A stretch of 64,000 nucleotides of DNA from Bin75 sp965215405 (lineage in GTDB: Bacteria > Nitrospirota > Nitrospiria > Nitrospirales > UBA8639), in the NCBI GenBank assembly GCA_965215405.1, contig OZ244060.1:992001-1056000 (forward strand). Direction: 5' to 3'. Each line of letters begins with the position of its first letter. The first letter of the stretch is position 1. Shown in pieces: positions 55,625 through 64,000 of the stretch. The position numbers and the translations under genes were made by a program. Below the pieces are notes generated by a model that was given only the letters and a program-made list of their open reading frames with translations, did no database searches and had not been told where the DNA came from.

Positions 55625-56230
55625 CTATTGGGTCGAGAGAATTTTCAACCCTTCCCGAATCAATTCGTCGAGTGACGTCGGGGGAGGACTCGTTCGACTC
55701 ACCTGGTCGAGGGACTTTTTGACGTCGCGATGCCGGTACCCCAGGTTGACCAGTGCTGAAAGCGCGTCGTTTTGAGGGGCCTGCAACGAAGCCGGTGCGT
55801 TGCTCGCGTCCCGTGTTCCGTCCTCAAGCCAGGCAATTTTATCTTTGAGCTCCAGGGCAATGCGGCCTGCGGATTTTGCCCCGATTCCCGGAACCGACGC
55901 GAGTTTCTCTATGTCGTTTGCGAGAACGGCTCCCCGCAGGTCGGAAATCTTTAAGGCCGACAGCACACTCAAGGCCAGTTTCCCACCCACGCCGGAAATT
56001 CTGGTCAGCAAGATAAAGGCCGTTTTTTCGGCAGGAGTCAGGAATCCGAATAATTGGATGGAGTCTTCTCGCAGATGGGTGAAGATATGAAGCGTCAGCG
56101 GTTCGTGAACGTCGGGTAAGGCGAAATAGGTGCTGAATGGGATGAACACCTCATAGCCCACTCCGTTGACGTCGATAATGAGCCGTGAAGGGTCTTTGGC
56201 CGCTAACGTCCCAGTCAGATTGGCAATCAT
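55625..56230 (-). CDS. ruvA: Holliday junction branch migration protein RuvA
   Basis: 201 residues opening MIANLTGTLAAKDPSRLIID with VNGVGYEVFIPF (domain I, OB-fold), two helix-hairpin-helix motifs in domain II (LTRISGVGGKLALSVLSAL and LASVPGIGAKSAGRIALEL) and a C-terminal domain III (DALSALVNLGYRHRDVKKSL) that contacts RuvB. It forms the tetramer on Holliday junctions. It lies 29 bases after yebC; ruvC, which often sits between, is not in the window. Confidence 0.96.
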   Translation of the reverse strand: MIANLTGTLAAKDPSRLIIDVNGVGYEVFIPFSTYFALPDVHEPLTLHIFTHLREDSIQLFGFLTPAEKTAFILLTRISGVGGKLALSVLSALKISDLRGAVLANDIEKLASVPGIGAKSAGRIALELKDKIAWLEDGTRDASNAPASLQAPQNDALSALVNLGYRHRDVKKSLDQVSRTSPPPTSLDELIREGLKILSTQ

Positions 56231-56259
56231 GGAGCGGTATCACGTGAGGGATAAAAGGG

Positions 56260-57015
56260 TTAACCGGATACGGCGACTTTTTCCATCACGTCATCCGGAA
56301 CGTCAAAGTTGGCATGAATTTTTTGAACGTCGTCCTGGTCGTCCAGGATTTCCATCAATTTTAACATTTGCTCGGCCGCTTTTTCTTCGAGACGGACTTG
56401 ATTCTGAGAGAGGTAGGTGATTTCAGCCACGGACGTTTGAATATTGGCTCGTTGCAGGGCAGCCTTGACGGCTTCGAACTCCGAGGGTTCCGTGGTAATT
56501 TCGAAGTGATTGCCGGACTTCTTGACGTCCTCGGCTCCAGCCTCCAGGACGATACCCAGTAACTGGTCTTCCTCGACAGACGGCCCTTCCGTGACCAGGA
56601 GACCTTTCTTGTGAAACTGCCACGCGACCGAACCGGCTTCGGCCATGGTCCCATGATTTTTACTCAGCATGCTTCGAATTTCCGAAACCGTGCGGTTACG
56701 ATTGTCCGTCATGACCTCGATGAGTATCCCTGTCCCACTCGGTCCGTAGCCTTCAAGGGTGAATTCCTCATAATTGGTGCCAGGCAACTCTCCCGTGCCT
56801 CGCTGTATGGCGCGTTTAATGGTGTCGGCCGGCATGTTGGCTTCTTTGGCTTTGGCAATGCAGGTACGAAGGGTCGGGTTTGCATCGGAATCTCCACCGC
56901 CCACGCGGGCTGACACGGTAATTTCGCGGATAAGCTTGGTGAAAATTTTTCCGCGTTTGGCATCGACTCCTGCTTTATGACGTTTGATTGTCGACCAGTG
57001 ACTATGACCACCCAT
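56260..57015 (-). CDS. yebC: YebC/PmpR family protein
   Basis: 251 residues with the invariant opening MGGHSHWSTIKRHKAGVDAK, RGKIFTKLIREI, followed by PADTIKRAIQRGTGE, EGYGPSGTGILIEVMTDNRN and GSVAWQFHKKG. YebC proteins act in transcription control and, as shown for TACO1 and some YebC2 relatives, relieve ribosome stalling on poly-proline stretches. Cotranscribed with ruvA. Confidence 0.96.
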   Translation of the reverse strand: MGGHSHWSTIKRHKAGVDAKRGKIFTKLIREITVSARVGGGDSDANPTLRTCIAKAKEANMPADTIKRAIQRGTGELPGTNYEEFTLEGYGPSGTGILIEVMTDNRNRTVSEIRSMLSKNHGTMAEAGSVAWQFHKKGLLVTEGPSVEEDQLLGIVLEAGAEDVKKSGNHFEITTEPSEFEAVKAALQRANIQTSVAEITYLSQNQVRLEEKAAEQMLKLMEILDDQDDVQKIHANFDVPDDVMEKVAVSG

Positions 57016-57102
57016 ACGATCGTTTCCTCATATAACGTGGGCAAAATTCATGGAAAACCGTGCGAGTTATCCTGCATTTTTCAAGGAAAACGCAGGCTGG
57101 CT

Positions 57103-57130
57103 TGTATCACAGGGTATCCAGTCGTGTCAA
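57103..57130 (-). promoter_or_regulatory. Probable promoter of the yebC-ruvA operon
   Basis: On the minus strand TTGACA (57130-57125) and GATACA (57108-57103) are separated by 16 bases and lie about 90 bases upstream of the yebC start codon, in the divergent yebC/fmt gap. Confidence 0.5.
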
Positions 57131-57268
57131 CGGGAATTACGTAATAAATAATAGGTAATAATACCCTTTATTTTGTTGCTCACCCGGGAAAACGATGAGT
57201 GCCACTTTACGCGGAACGAGGCACAAAGGGAAGTTGCGTGAAGGCAGAGAGGATGGTAAGGAAACGCT

Positions 57269-58237
57269 ATGCGAGTTGTCTTTATGGGAACTCCTGTGTT
57301 TGCCGTGCCGTCCCTGGAAGCCCTGAACAGGTCGGACTATGAGGTCGCAGGCGTGGTCACTCAGCCTGACCGCCCCAGGGGAAGAGGACAGGCTGTCGTG
57401 CCTTCCCCGGTGAAAGAACTTGCGTTGGCGAAAGGGTTGCCCGTGAGTCAACCTGCAAAAATGAAAACACCGGAATTTTTGCAGCAACTATCCGATTGGA
57501 GACCGGACGTCATTGCCGTGACGGCTTTTGGCCGGATACTTCCCAGGGCGGTTTTGGATCTCCCGCCCCTGGGCTGCGTCAACGTCCATGGTTCCCTGTT
57601 GCCCCACTATCGAGGAGCCGCCCCCGTTCAGTGGGCGATCATTCGCGGGGATTCGGAAACAGGGATTACCACGATGTTCATGGATGAAGGGATGGACACG
57701 GGTGCCGTGCTGCTTCAACAAAAGGTCTCGATTGAACCCGAAGATACCTCCCTGGAGTTAGGAGCCCGATTGGCGGAAGTCGGTGGCGCGCTCTTGGTAG
57801 AAACGCTTAAACGATTGGCGGAGCATTCGCTCATTTCTCACGCGCAGGATCACGCGCGAGCGACGATGGCTCCATTGTTGAAAAAAGAGGATGGAGTGAT
57901 CAACTGGGCTCGACCAGCCGCAGAGATTGCCAACAGGATTCGAGGCCTTTCCCCCTGGCCGGGATCCTACACTTTTCATCATGAGCATCGCCTGATCATC
58001 TGGAAAAGTCGCGTTGACGCACAAGGGAGAAGGGGCGGTAGACAACGGCCTGGGACTGTACTGGCAGTGGGACCGAAATCCTTCTGGGTCGAGACGGGTG
58101 AAGGCAGGATAGAAGTGCTGGAAGTCCAACCTGCGAATAAACAACGCATGCCCGTGGAACGGTTTCTTCAAGGGCATTCGCTCCAAGTCAATGAGAGACT
58201 CGGTCCCCGGCCGGCGGGTTGCGAGGCCGGTTCTTAA
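57269..58237 (+). CDS. fmt: Methionyl-tRNA formyltransferase
   Basis: 322 residues: MRVVFMGTPVFAVPSLEAL, the formyl-donor binding and catalytic part with NVHGSLLPHYRGAAPVQWAI (Asn-His and SLLPxYRG) and ETGITTMFMDEGMDTG-AVL (catalytic Asp), then the C-terminal OB-fold (GLSPWPGSYTFHHEHRLIIW). It formylates initiator Met-tRNA. No deformylase gene is beside it in the window. Confidence 0.96.
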   Translation: MRVVFMGTPVFAVPSLEALNRSDYEVAGVVTQPDRPRGRGQAVVPSPVKELALAKGLPVSQPAKMKTPEFLQQLSDWRPDVIAVTAFGRILPRAVLDLPPLGCVNVHGSLLPHYRGAAPVQWAIIRGDSETGITTMFMDEGMDTGAVLLQQKVSIEPEDTSLELGARLAEVGGALLVETLKRLAEHSLISHAQDHARATMAPLLKKEDGVINWARPAAEIANRIRGLSPWPGSYTFHHEHRLIIWKSRVDAQGRRGGRQRPGTVLAVGPKSFWVETGEGRIEVLEVQPANKQRMPVERFLQGHSLQVNERLGPRPAGCEAGS

Positions 58238-58293
58238 CGGCGCATGAAGCTTGTGGTATCTTGTGAGAACGTGCCACCGAAGTCGAGGATTCT

Positions 58294-58638
58294 ATGAATG
58301 ACCAGGCCAGGGAAGCAGTAAAATTTATTGCGAAGCAAATACAGGAACTCAAAATCATTCAACCGCACCTGGTGCAGGCCGTGAACGCGGTGTTGGCGAA
58401 AGAACAATTTTACAAATGGAAAAAACAGGTGGTGACGCTGATGGGAGAAAAAGTCGGAGCCGGCTACCAAAACCGATTGGCCAAAGATTGGTTGGAAACG
58501 GCTTTTGCCGGAGCCGATATGTACGATGAATTGAATGATGATATTGAAATGTGTCTTCGCCATCTGTACAAACTCTCGCAGGAAATTGAAAGACAGGGCC
58601 TTCAAGGCCCTGATTCGGTCGAGACCCCCTCAACCTGA
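58294..58638 (+). CDS. Hypothetical helical protein
   Basis: 114 residues, almost entirely helical and soluble (AREAVKFIAKQIQELKIIQP, WLETAFAGADMYDELNDDIE, MCLRHLYKLSQEIERQG). No family recognised. It lies between fmt and ksgA (56 and 14 bases away) on the same strand, so it is likely cotranscribed with these translation and ribosome-maturation genes. Confidence 0.75.
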   Translation: MNDQAREAVKFIAKQIQELKIIQPHLVQAVNAVLAKEQFYKWKKQVVTLMGEKVGAGYQNRLAKDWLETAFAGADMYDELNDDIEMCLRHLYKLSQEIERQGLQGPDSVETPST

Positions 58639-58652
58639 TTCGACCTGGGAAA

Positions 58653-59456
58653 ATGCCCAGTCCCACCGCTCCTCGTCCGCGGAAACGCCTTGGTCAGAAT
58701 TTTCTTGTTGATCCCAATATGGTCCGAAAAATTCTGAAGGTCGCTGCATTGCGTCCACAGGACGTCGTCTTTGAAATCGGACCTGGACGGGGTGCCCTCA
58801 CGCAGTTGTTGTGTGAACGGGTTTCCAAAGTCATTGCCGTGGAACTCGATCTGCAACTGTTCAACTATCTTGCTCAAATCCGTGGACAAGACAACGTATT
58901 GGAATTACATCACGGTGACGCGTTGGAGTTTCCCTGTGACACCCTGCCCAGGGGAACGGTGGTCATTGCAAATTTACCGTACTATGTTTCCACTCCCTTG
59001 TTGTTTCGGTTGCTGCAGGAACGTGGTCGGATCGACCGGATGGTGTTGATGCTGCAACGTGAAGTGGCCGAGCGAATCATCGCCAGACCGGGCTCACGGG
59101 ACTATGGCGTCTTGTCCGTTGTCAGCCAGTATTATACAAAACCCCGCAAGGCGTTTGTCGTGCCGGCGAGTTGTTTCCGCCCGGTCCCACGGGTGGATTC
59201 GGCGGTGCTTTGTCTTGCGAGGCTGTCTGAGCAGCAGATCGTGGATGCACGCTTTGATCAGGCGTTCCTGAAGGTCGTCCGGAGTGCGTTTGCGCATCGA
59301 CGCAAAACCCTGCTCAATTCCTGTCGGGAGGAAGGATGGGAAGAACCCTTGATTCAACGGGCCCTGGAACGGATCCATATCGACCCGCGGCGTCGGGCCG
59401 AAACGCTCACGGTCCGGGAGTTTATTGCCCTGGCTCACTTCGTCCATCAGGCTTAG
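58653..59456 (+). CDS. rsmA: 16S rRNA dimethyladenosine transferase
   Basis: 267 residues with the family opening RPRKRLGQNFLVDPNMVRKI, AdoMet motif I VFEIGPGRGALTQLLCE, the motif IV NLPY in VVIANLPYYVSTPLLF, and MLQREVAERIIARPGSRDYG. The C-terminal domain ends FVHQA. It dimethylates two adjacent adenines near the 3' end of 16S rRNA (KsgA). It starts 14 bases after the preceding gene. Confidence 0.96.
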   Translation: MPSPTAPRPRKRLGQNFLVDPNMVRKILKVAALRPQDVVFEIGPGRGALTQLLCERVSKVIAVELDLQLFNYLAQIRGQDNVLELHHGDALEFPCDTLPRGTVVIANLPYYVSTPLLFRLLQERGRIDRMVLMLQREVAERIIARPGSRDYGVLSVVSQYYTKPRKAFVVPASCFRPVPRVDSAVLCLARLSEQQIVDARFDQAFLKVVRSAFAHRRKTLLNSCREEGWEEPLIQRALERIHIDPRRRAETLTVREFIALAHFVHQA

Positions 59457-59579
59457 TCTGAATGAACGCGTTTTGCAACGCCCCCCCCATGGCCCTTCCC
59501 TCATTTTCCCGTCATTGTCTGATCAGTTCAGTGTATGGATACAGAATGCTACGCACATATTCTTCACTAGGTATTTTGA

Positions 59580-59608
59580 TTGATAAACAGGCCCGTCTGT
59601 GCTAGATT
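59580..59608 (+). promoter_or_regulatory. Promoter directly before ftsK, likely leaderless
   Basis: TTGATA (59580-59585), 17-base spacer, TAGATT (59603-59608), then only 6 bases to the ATG at 59615. No ribosome binding site is present in that space. Confidence 0.45.
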
Positions 59609-59614
59609 AACCTT

Positions 59615-62002
59615 ATGCGTCTTTTTCCCGGGTCTGCCAAGAAATCCGCGAAGTGCGAAGCCCCGCTGCCCACCTTTCGACTGAGTCGCGAAATTCTCGG
59701 CATTTTTCTCATCACCCTGGCCGCGTTGGTGTTCCTGAGTCTGTGGTCATTTTCACTCCAGGACGTCGGATGGGAAGTGCTCGAAGATGGCGAAACGGCA
59801 GGTGAACGGGGACGCCTTCATAATCTGGTGGGACTGGTGGGAGCCTATATTGCCGCAAGTTTGATCTGGGTCGCGGGGTCCGCGTCATTAGTGATCCCGT
59901 TTTTAATCCTTTTTCACGGGATTCGAGTGTTTCAAGAAAAACGGGAAACGGTCAGAAGTATCCTGGGCTCCGTGCTGCTTGTCTTGTGTGTGAGCACGCT
60001 CATTCGTTTGCATCATCCCTTCTCTCTTCAGGTGTTACAAGACGGAATCACGTCCGGATTATACTCAGGGAAGGGGGGGGTCCGGATTGCAGCCATGCTT
60101 GAGCCCGCGTTTGGCCAATGGGGCAGTACGATCTTATTGGGCTCCCTTCTGCTCATCTCCTTCTTGTTTATCACGCCCTTTTCCGTTTCGGCAGGGGTTG
60201 GACACATTCCGAAGGGCGTAGGGAAAATAGGAAAACTGGTGCGGCGTCCCGTCCTGCATTGGCCTTCCTGGTTGCGAGCAAGCTGGAGATCGAGAGCCAA
60301 CAGACATCTCAAGATCAACCGAAGTTTAGGCAGGCGAAAGGAAGCCTTTTCGTTCATGAAGAACGAGTCCCCTTTGTGGGAACCACCTGTCCTTGAAAGA
60401 GATTCTGCTTCGGCTGAAATAGACTCGCCTGAAGAGTCACCGAGGCCTCGGCCCGAAGTGATTCGGAGGGTGGCGCAGGGCTATCATTTGCCTGATCCCC
60501 TGGCCCTGCTCGATGCGCCCCCTGTTTCGAATGGGCGGCAGGCTGACCAGATTTTGGAGTCACAGTCCCAAATCCTCACGAATACGCTGCAGAACTTCGG
60601 TATTGCCGGAAAAGTAACGGAAGTGCATCCGGGTCCGGTCATCACCATGTATGAATTCGTCCCCGGACCCGGTATCAAAGTCGCTCGAATCGTGACTCTC
60701 GCGCACGATTTAGCCATGGCGCTGAAAGCCACCAGTGTGCGAATCGTGGTCCCGCTTCCAGGGAAATCCGCGATTGGAATTGAAGTCCCCAACCCGGTGA
60801 GAGAAACCGTGGCATTACGGGAAATCCTGACCAGTGAGCTATATGCCCGATCCCGCTCTAAATTAACGCTGGCCCTGGGGAAGGATATCTTTGGACGACC
60901 TTACGTCGCGGATCTGAGAACAATGCCTCACCTTTTGGTGGCCGGGGCAACCGGTTCGGGAAAAAGTGTGGGGTTGAACAGCATGTTGTTAAGCCTCCTC
61001 TTTTCCGCCCATCCTGACGAGGTCAAGCTGTTGCTTATTGATCCCAAGGTCTTGGAACTCCAGGTCTATGACGGTGTCCCTCATCTGTTGCATCCGGTGT
61101 TGACGAATCCAAAAGCCGCGGCTCGCGGGTTAACCTGGGTGCTTCAGGAAATGGAGCGCCGCTATCGCCTGCTGGCGGAATACGGGGTTCGTAATATTCA
61201 GGCCTATAATCTGAAAGTGGGTAATAACCAGTCCCAGGTCGAGGAGAAGACGGGTCCACCTCGGCCGGACCAACCTGAGTTGACGACTGAGCCATCGTCG
61301 GAAGGAGCCATTGGCCCTGGTGATCAGCCGCCCGTGGCTCATGAACCGCTCCCGTATATTGTGGTGGTTGTCGATGAATTTGCAGATCTCATGATGATGG
61401 CGCCCAAAGAAGTAGAGGAAAAAATTGCTCGACTGGCGCAAATGGCCCGAGCTTCCGGCATCCATCTTATTCTGGCCACCCAGCGCCCTTCGGTAGACGT
61501 GGTGACCGGACTCATCAAAGCAAATTTTCCGTCAAGAATCGCCTATCAAGTCTCTTCCAAAACGGACTCCAGGACCATTCTTGACGCGAACGGGGCCGAA
61601 TCGCTTCTCGGATTAGGAGACATGCTGTATTTGCCCCCTGGCACCGGACGCCTTGCACGGCTCCACGGGTCTTATGTGTCCGATGATGAGGTCCGACGAG
61701 TGGTTGAGTACGTGAAGACACAGGCCGGCCCGGATTTTTGCGGTGAAACGACTTTCCAGGACTCGGCCGACGTCGAAGAGGATCAAGAACGCGATGAAGT
61801 GTATGAGCAAGCCAGAGAAGTGGTGTTGAACTCAGGACAGGCTTCTGCCTCGCTTGTTCAACGTCGATTGCGGGTGGGCTATCCCCGAGCGGCTCGAATG
61901 ATCGAGCGGATGGAAGAAGAAGGCATTGTGAGTGCCCCGGGACGCGATGGCCGTCGTGAAGTGTTGGGACGTCGAATGGTGCTCGAAGAGGAAGCAGGAT
62001 GA
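59615..62002 (+). CDS. ftsK: DNA translocase FtsK
   Basis: 795 residues. Four transmembrane helices in the first 190 residues (ILGIFLITLAALVFLSLWSF, then about 75-105, 112-130 and 168-188), a basic linker, then the motor: alpha domain with PGPVITMYEFVPGPGIKVAR, beta domain with Walker A LVAGATGSGKSVGLNSMLLS (about residue 450) and Walker B YIVVVVDEFADLMM. An extra stretch of about 35 Pro/Glu/Gln-rich residues precedes Walker B. The C-terminal winged-helix gamma domain (ASASLVQRRLRVGYPRAARM) reads KOPS. It pumps chromosome DNA at the septum. An 8-G run at 60073-60080 lies within the membrane part. Confidence 0.96.
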   Translation: MRLFPGSAKKSAKCEAPLPTFRLSREILGIFLITLAALVFLSLWSFSLQDVGWEVLEDGETAGERGRLHNLVGLVGAYIAASLIWVAGSASLVIPFLILFHGIRVFQEKRETVRSILGSVLLVLCVSTLIRLHHPFSLQVLQDGITSGLYSGKGGVRIAAMLEPAFGQWGSTILLGSLLLISFLFITPFSVSAGVGHIPKGVGKIGKLVRRPVLHWPSWLRASWRSRANRHLKINRSLGRRKEAFSFMKNESPLWEPPVLERDSASAEIDSPEESPRPRPEVIRRVAQGYHLPDPLALLDAPPVSNGRQADQILESQSQILTNTLQNFGIAGKVTEVHPGPVITMYEFVPGPGIKVARIVTLAHDLAMALKATSVRIVVPLPGKSAIGIEVPNPVRETVALREILTSELYARSRSKLTLALGKDIFGRPYVADLRTMPHLLVAGATGSGKSVGLNSMLLSLLFSAHPDEVKLLLIDPKVLELQVYDGVPHLLHPVLTNPKAAARGLTWVLQEMERRYRLLAEYGVRNIQAYNLKVGNNQSQVEEKTGPPRPDQPELTTEPSSEGAIGPGDQPPVAHEPLPYIVVVVDEFADLMMMAPKEVEEKIARLAQMARASGIHLILATQRPSVDVVTGLIKANFPSRIAYQVSSKTDSRTILDANGAESLLGLGDMLYLPPGTGRLARLHGSYVSDDEVRRVVEYVKTQAGPDFCGETTFQDSADVEEDQERDEVYEQAREVVLNSGQASASLVQRRLRVGYPRAARMIERMEEEGIVSAPGRDGRREVLGRRMVLEEEAG

Positions 62003-62691
62003 AACCCCTTCGATGGATCGTCCTCGGATGTTTCTGTGTTTTGTTTTTGCCGATGGGCACGCAGGGCAGGGACAGCGACGGTATCGAGGCGTTGGTCAAA
62101 CGCGTTGACGCGCAGTATGCGCAGCTCAAAGATTTCCAGGCGGATTTTGTTCAGGAAACGCGCATTCAGGGATTTGACTCGCCTCTTCGGTCCTCGGGGC
62201 GCGTCTATCTTAAAAAACCTGGTCGGCTCCGCTGGGATTACATGGAACCCGCCGTCGAGCACATTTACGTGGACCAAGATCGGGTGGCCCTGTACGTGCC
62301 GGCACATAATCAAGTGTTAAAGGGCAGTCTCACAATGATGGTTGCAACGAAGGCCCCTCTTCAGTTGCTGCAGGGCGTTGGAAAATTGACCGAACATTTT
62401 TCCGTGCACCCAACGGGAAATGGAGAGGCAGGGGGAAGCGGATTGCCGTTGTTGACGCTGATCCCCAAGTCCCTTCCTGCTTCGGGGCCGGCGTCGATTG
62501 TCAAGGTCGTGTCGGAAATCCAACCTCACACGTATTTTATTCAGTCCCTCTCCCTGCATGAGGATAATGGAAACGTAGCCACGTTTCGGTTTTCCAATTT
62601 CAAGGCCAATAGAGGATTGGATGAAACGGTATTCAGATTGAATCTGCCCGAAGGAGTGGTGATAGTCGAAGACGTTCTTCCAAAGAGCTGA
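61999..62691 (+). CDS. lolA: Outer-membrane lipoprotein carrier protein LolA
   Basis: 230 residues. Signal peptide (WIVLGCFCVLFLPMGTQG, cleavage near 24), then KDFQADFVQETRIQGFDSPL, SGRVYLKKPGRLRWDYMEPA and a half-barrel ending FRFSNFKANRGLDETVFRLN, the LolA signature. It carries lipoproteins from LolCDE to the outer membrane through the periplasm. Overlaps the ftsK stop by 4 bases (ATGA type), a pairing seen in many bacteria. Confidence 0.94.
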   Translation: MKPLRWIVLGCFCVLFLPMGTQGRDSDGIEALVKRVDAQYAQLKDFQADFVQETRIQGFDSPLRSSGRVYLKKPGRLRWDYMEPAVEHIYVDQDRVALYVPAHNQVLKGSLTMMVATKAPLQLLQGVGKLTEHFSVHPTGNGEAGGSGLPLLTLIPKSLPASGPASIVKVVSEIQPHTYFIQSLSLHEDNGNVATFRFSNFKANRGLDETVFRLNLPEGVVIVEDVLPKS

Positions 62692-62816
62692 CCAGGTCCC
62701 CTCGTGAACGGTAAAGCGGTTTCTACGGCCTTCCGGCCCCTTGATTTGCCTGGTCGGCGAATGACGTTTTCCGAGAACCGGCCGGCACGTCAGGGAGAGC
62801 GTACGGGATACAAACG

Positions 62817-63383
62817 ATGAGTGGTCGTCTGAGAGTTCTGCCGTGCGTTGTTGTCTTGGCCGTGGGAACGTGGCTTCTTCCCCTGCCCGTTCTGAGTCTG
62901 ACGGGAGATTTGACCAACGATCCTTCCGAAGTGATCAAAAAATATCTGTCGTTGGATAAACGAGGGGCACGATTAACCGCGCACTCATACGAAGCGGTCA
63001 AGCCGTACGTGGCATGGGAACAAGAAGAGCCAATCTGGAAATGGTTCGTGGTGATTCTCGACTATTCGGTTATCGACGACGTCACGCGATGGGAAATCGT
63101 GAGCAGCACGGAAGCCCTCATTCCCGTTACCTTTCAGGTCATCGGAGTCGTACACGTGGAAACCGCAACGTTTTTGCCGGGTCCGCGAGAGGAAGAGTTT
63201 TTTATTCGCATTCGAGCCGTCGACAATCACTGGAAAATGGTGTCGCCGACGTTTCCTCCACACGTTGGGCGAAAACGATTGGCCGATTTCGTGAAAGATG
63301 CCGCCCTCCAGGAAGACGATAAAGACCGGGTCGAGACGTTGTACAGACTCAGAGAAGATCTCGTAAAAGCCAGCCGATCATGA
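62817..63383 (+). CDS. Exported hypothetical protein
   Basis: 188 residues with a signal peptide (VLPCVVVLAVGTWLLPLPVL). The mature part has an opening helix (PSEVIKKYLSLDKRGARLTA), then a mixed alpha/beta region with repeated Val/Thr strands (TRWEIVSSTEALIPVTFQVI, GVVHVETATF) and a C-terminal helix ending KASRS; the plan resembles NTF2-like/SnoaL folds. No family is certain. It overlaps gph by 4 bases and lies 125 bases after lolA. Confidence 0.75.
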   Translation: MSGRLRVLPCVVVLAVGTWLLPLPVLSLTGDLTNDPSEVIKKYLSLDKRGARLTAHSYEAVKPYVAWEQEEPIWKWFVVILDYSVIDDVTRWEIVSSTEALIPVTFQVIGVVHVETATFLPGPREEEFFIRIRAVDNHWKMVSPTFPPHVGRKRLADFVKDAALQEDDKDRVETLYRLREDLVKASRS

Positions 63384-64000
63384 ACGGGGTCTCGCTGCCG
63401 GCCTCTGTCCGGTTAGTCATTTTTGATTTCGACGGGACCCTCATTGATTCGAAGCACGACATTGCCACGTCCGTCAATCTCACGCTCAGCGATTTAGCGT
63501 TGCCCACGCGAACCCGGGAAGAAATTTTTACCTTTGTGGGCGACGGGGTCAAACGGTTGTTGCGCTTATCCGTCGGGGATGAAAACGAGGCACGCTATGA
63601 AGAGGCACTCCGCGTCTTCCGGCGTCACTATCTCGCGCATTGTCTGGATACTACGCAATTGTATCCCGGACTTGACCAAGTGTTTGCTCAGCGGGATACG
63701 TTTACAAAGGCCCTTGCCACGAATAAAGCCCTGGAATACACCTTGAGAATTGTCGAAGGGTTGAAGGTCAAAGAGCAGTTTGCCGCGATTGAAGGCCCCC
63801 TTGATCAGTCTGATTTGAAACCCGACCCTGGAATGTTGCGGCGAATTCTGAAAAGTCTCGGGATTCAACCGGAAGAAGCCGTGCTCGTGGGAGATAGTAC
63901 GAATGACGTTCGGGCTGCCCTGACCGCGGGGGTCTATTCGTGCGCAACCGGCTATGGGTACGGCAATCGAGAAAGAGTGCTGGCCTTGCAGCCTGATTAT
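63380..64000 (+). CDS. HAD-family hydrolase, phosphoglycolate phosphatase-like (cut by window end)
   Basis: 207 residues before the window ends, starting at an ATG that overlaps the previous stop (ATGA, 63380-63383). HAD motif I is LVIFDFDGTLIDSKHDIATS (nucleophile Asp), motif II ALATNK, motif III Lys in SDLKPDPGML, and motif IV VLVGDSTNDVRAALTAG. The cap domain after motif I is of the Gph/PGP type. It would hydrolyse phosphoglycolate or a similar small phosphate ester. The C-terminus is missing. Confidence 0.88.
   Translation, partial: MNGVSLPASVRLVIFDFDGTLIDSKHDIATSVNLTLSDLALPTRTREEIFTFVGDGVKRLLRLSVGDENEARYEEALRVFRRHYLAHCLDTTQLYPGLDQVFAQRDTFTKALATNKALEYTLRIVEGLKVKEQFAAIEGPLDQSDLKPDPGMLRRILKSLGIQPEEAVLVGDSTNDVRAALTAGVYSCATGYGYGNRERVLALQPDY

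Noticed and set aside
60073..60080. 8-G run in ftsK as a phase-variation site
   Set aside because: Length is ordinary for a GC-rich genome and the gene is essential; the frame is intact.

Overview
The window looks like a contig of a Gram-negative bacterium: it carries a TolC/RND/HlyD efflux operon, LolA, an outer-membrane beta-barrel and two lipoproteins. Gene content and style (assimilatory sulfur operon with an Rrf2 regulator, many small conserved hypotheticals between housekeeping genes) suggest a Nitrospira-like member of the Nitrospirota. That placement is inference; there is no rRNA gene here to settle it.

Layout. 1-7.6 kb: 5' part of prfC, a tripartite RND efflux operon preceded by a TetR stub, and a DUF502 membrane protein, all on the minus strand. 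7.6-11.1 kb: a small hypothetical gene, a block of GC-rich palindromic repeats, and a two-gene unit of a pterin-4a-carbinolamine dehydratase overlapping a B12-type radical SAM enzyme of the RiPP-maturase type. 11.4-30.4 kb is an accessory island rich in defence genes: a DUF4143 ATPase with an extra C-terminal domain, a decayed DUF4143 paralogue and a transposase scrap, then a plus-strand operon of type III-like Res helicase/nuclease, HigB/HigA-type toxin-antitoxin, DUF3467 protein, a DNA methyltransferase interrupted by 45 consecutive G residues, and a 1265-residue SIR2 protein. A minus-strand pair (YedK/SRAP protease plus TM0106-type nuclease-helicase) closes the island. It ends beside the 3' end of the tmRNA gene (30.9-31.3 kb), a classical island insertion site.

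31.3-33.4 kb holds a nested hairpin array, a YgjP-type metallopeptidase and a second palindromic repeat block. 33.4-42.7 kb has a SugE-type transporter and a full assimilatory sulfate operon (Rrf2 regulator, sulfite reductase fused to HEPN-like and TusA-like domains, APS reductase, a TrpD-like protein without the PRPP loop, CysD, CysNC) plus pdxB. 42.9-51.3 kb: Bcp peroxiredoxin, dtd operon, a third repeat block, a beta-barrel, murJ, a double TerB-like protein and a membrane-anchored spermidine-synthase-like protein. 51.4-53.4 kb is a degraded restriction locus: an intact Eco57I/BsuBI-type methyltransferase between remnants of a BsuBI/PstI-type endonuclease and of Mrr. 53.5-64 kb is core: FG-GAP lipoprotein, ruvA, yebC, fmt, ksgA, ftsK, lolA and gph (cut by the window end).

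The strongest novelty candidate is the Res/TA/DUF3467/Mod/SIR2 operon, in which slippage in the G tract would switch the methyltransferase and may affect the SIR2 gene that starts 6 nt after it. The main caution is that a 45-G homopolymer can also be a sequencing or assembly artefact.
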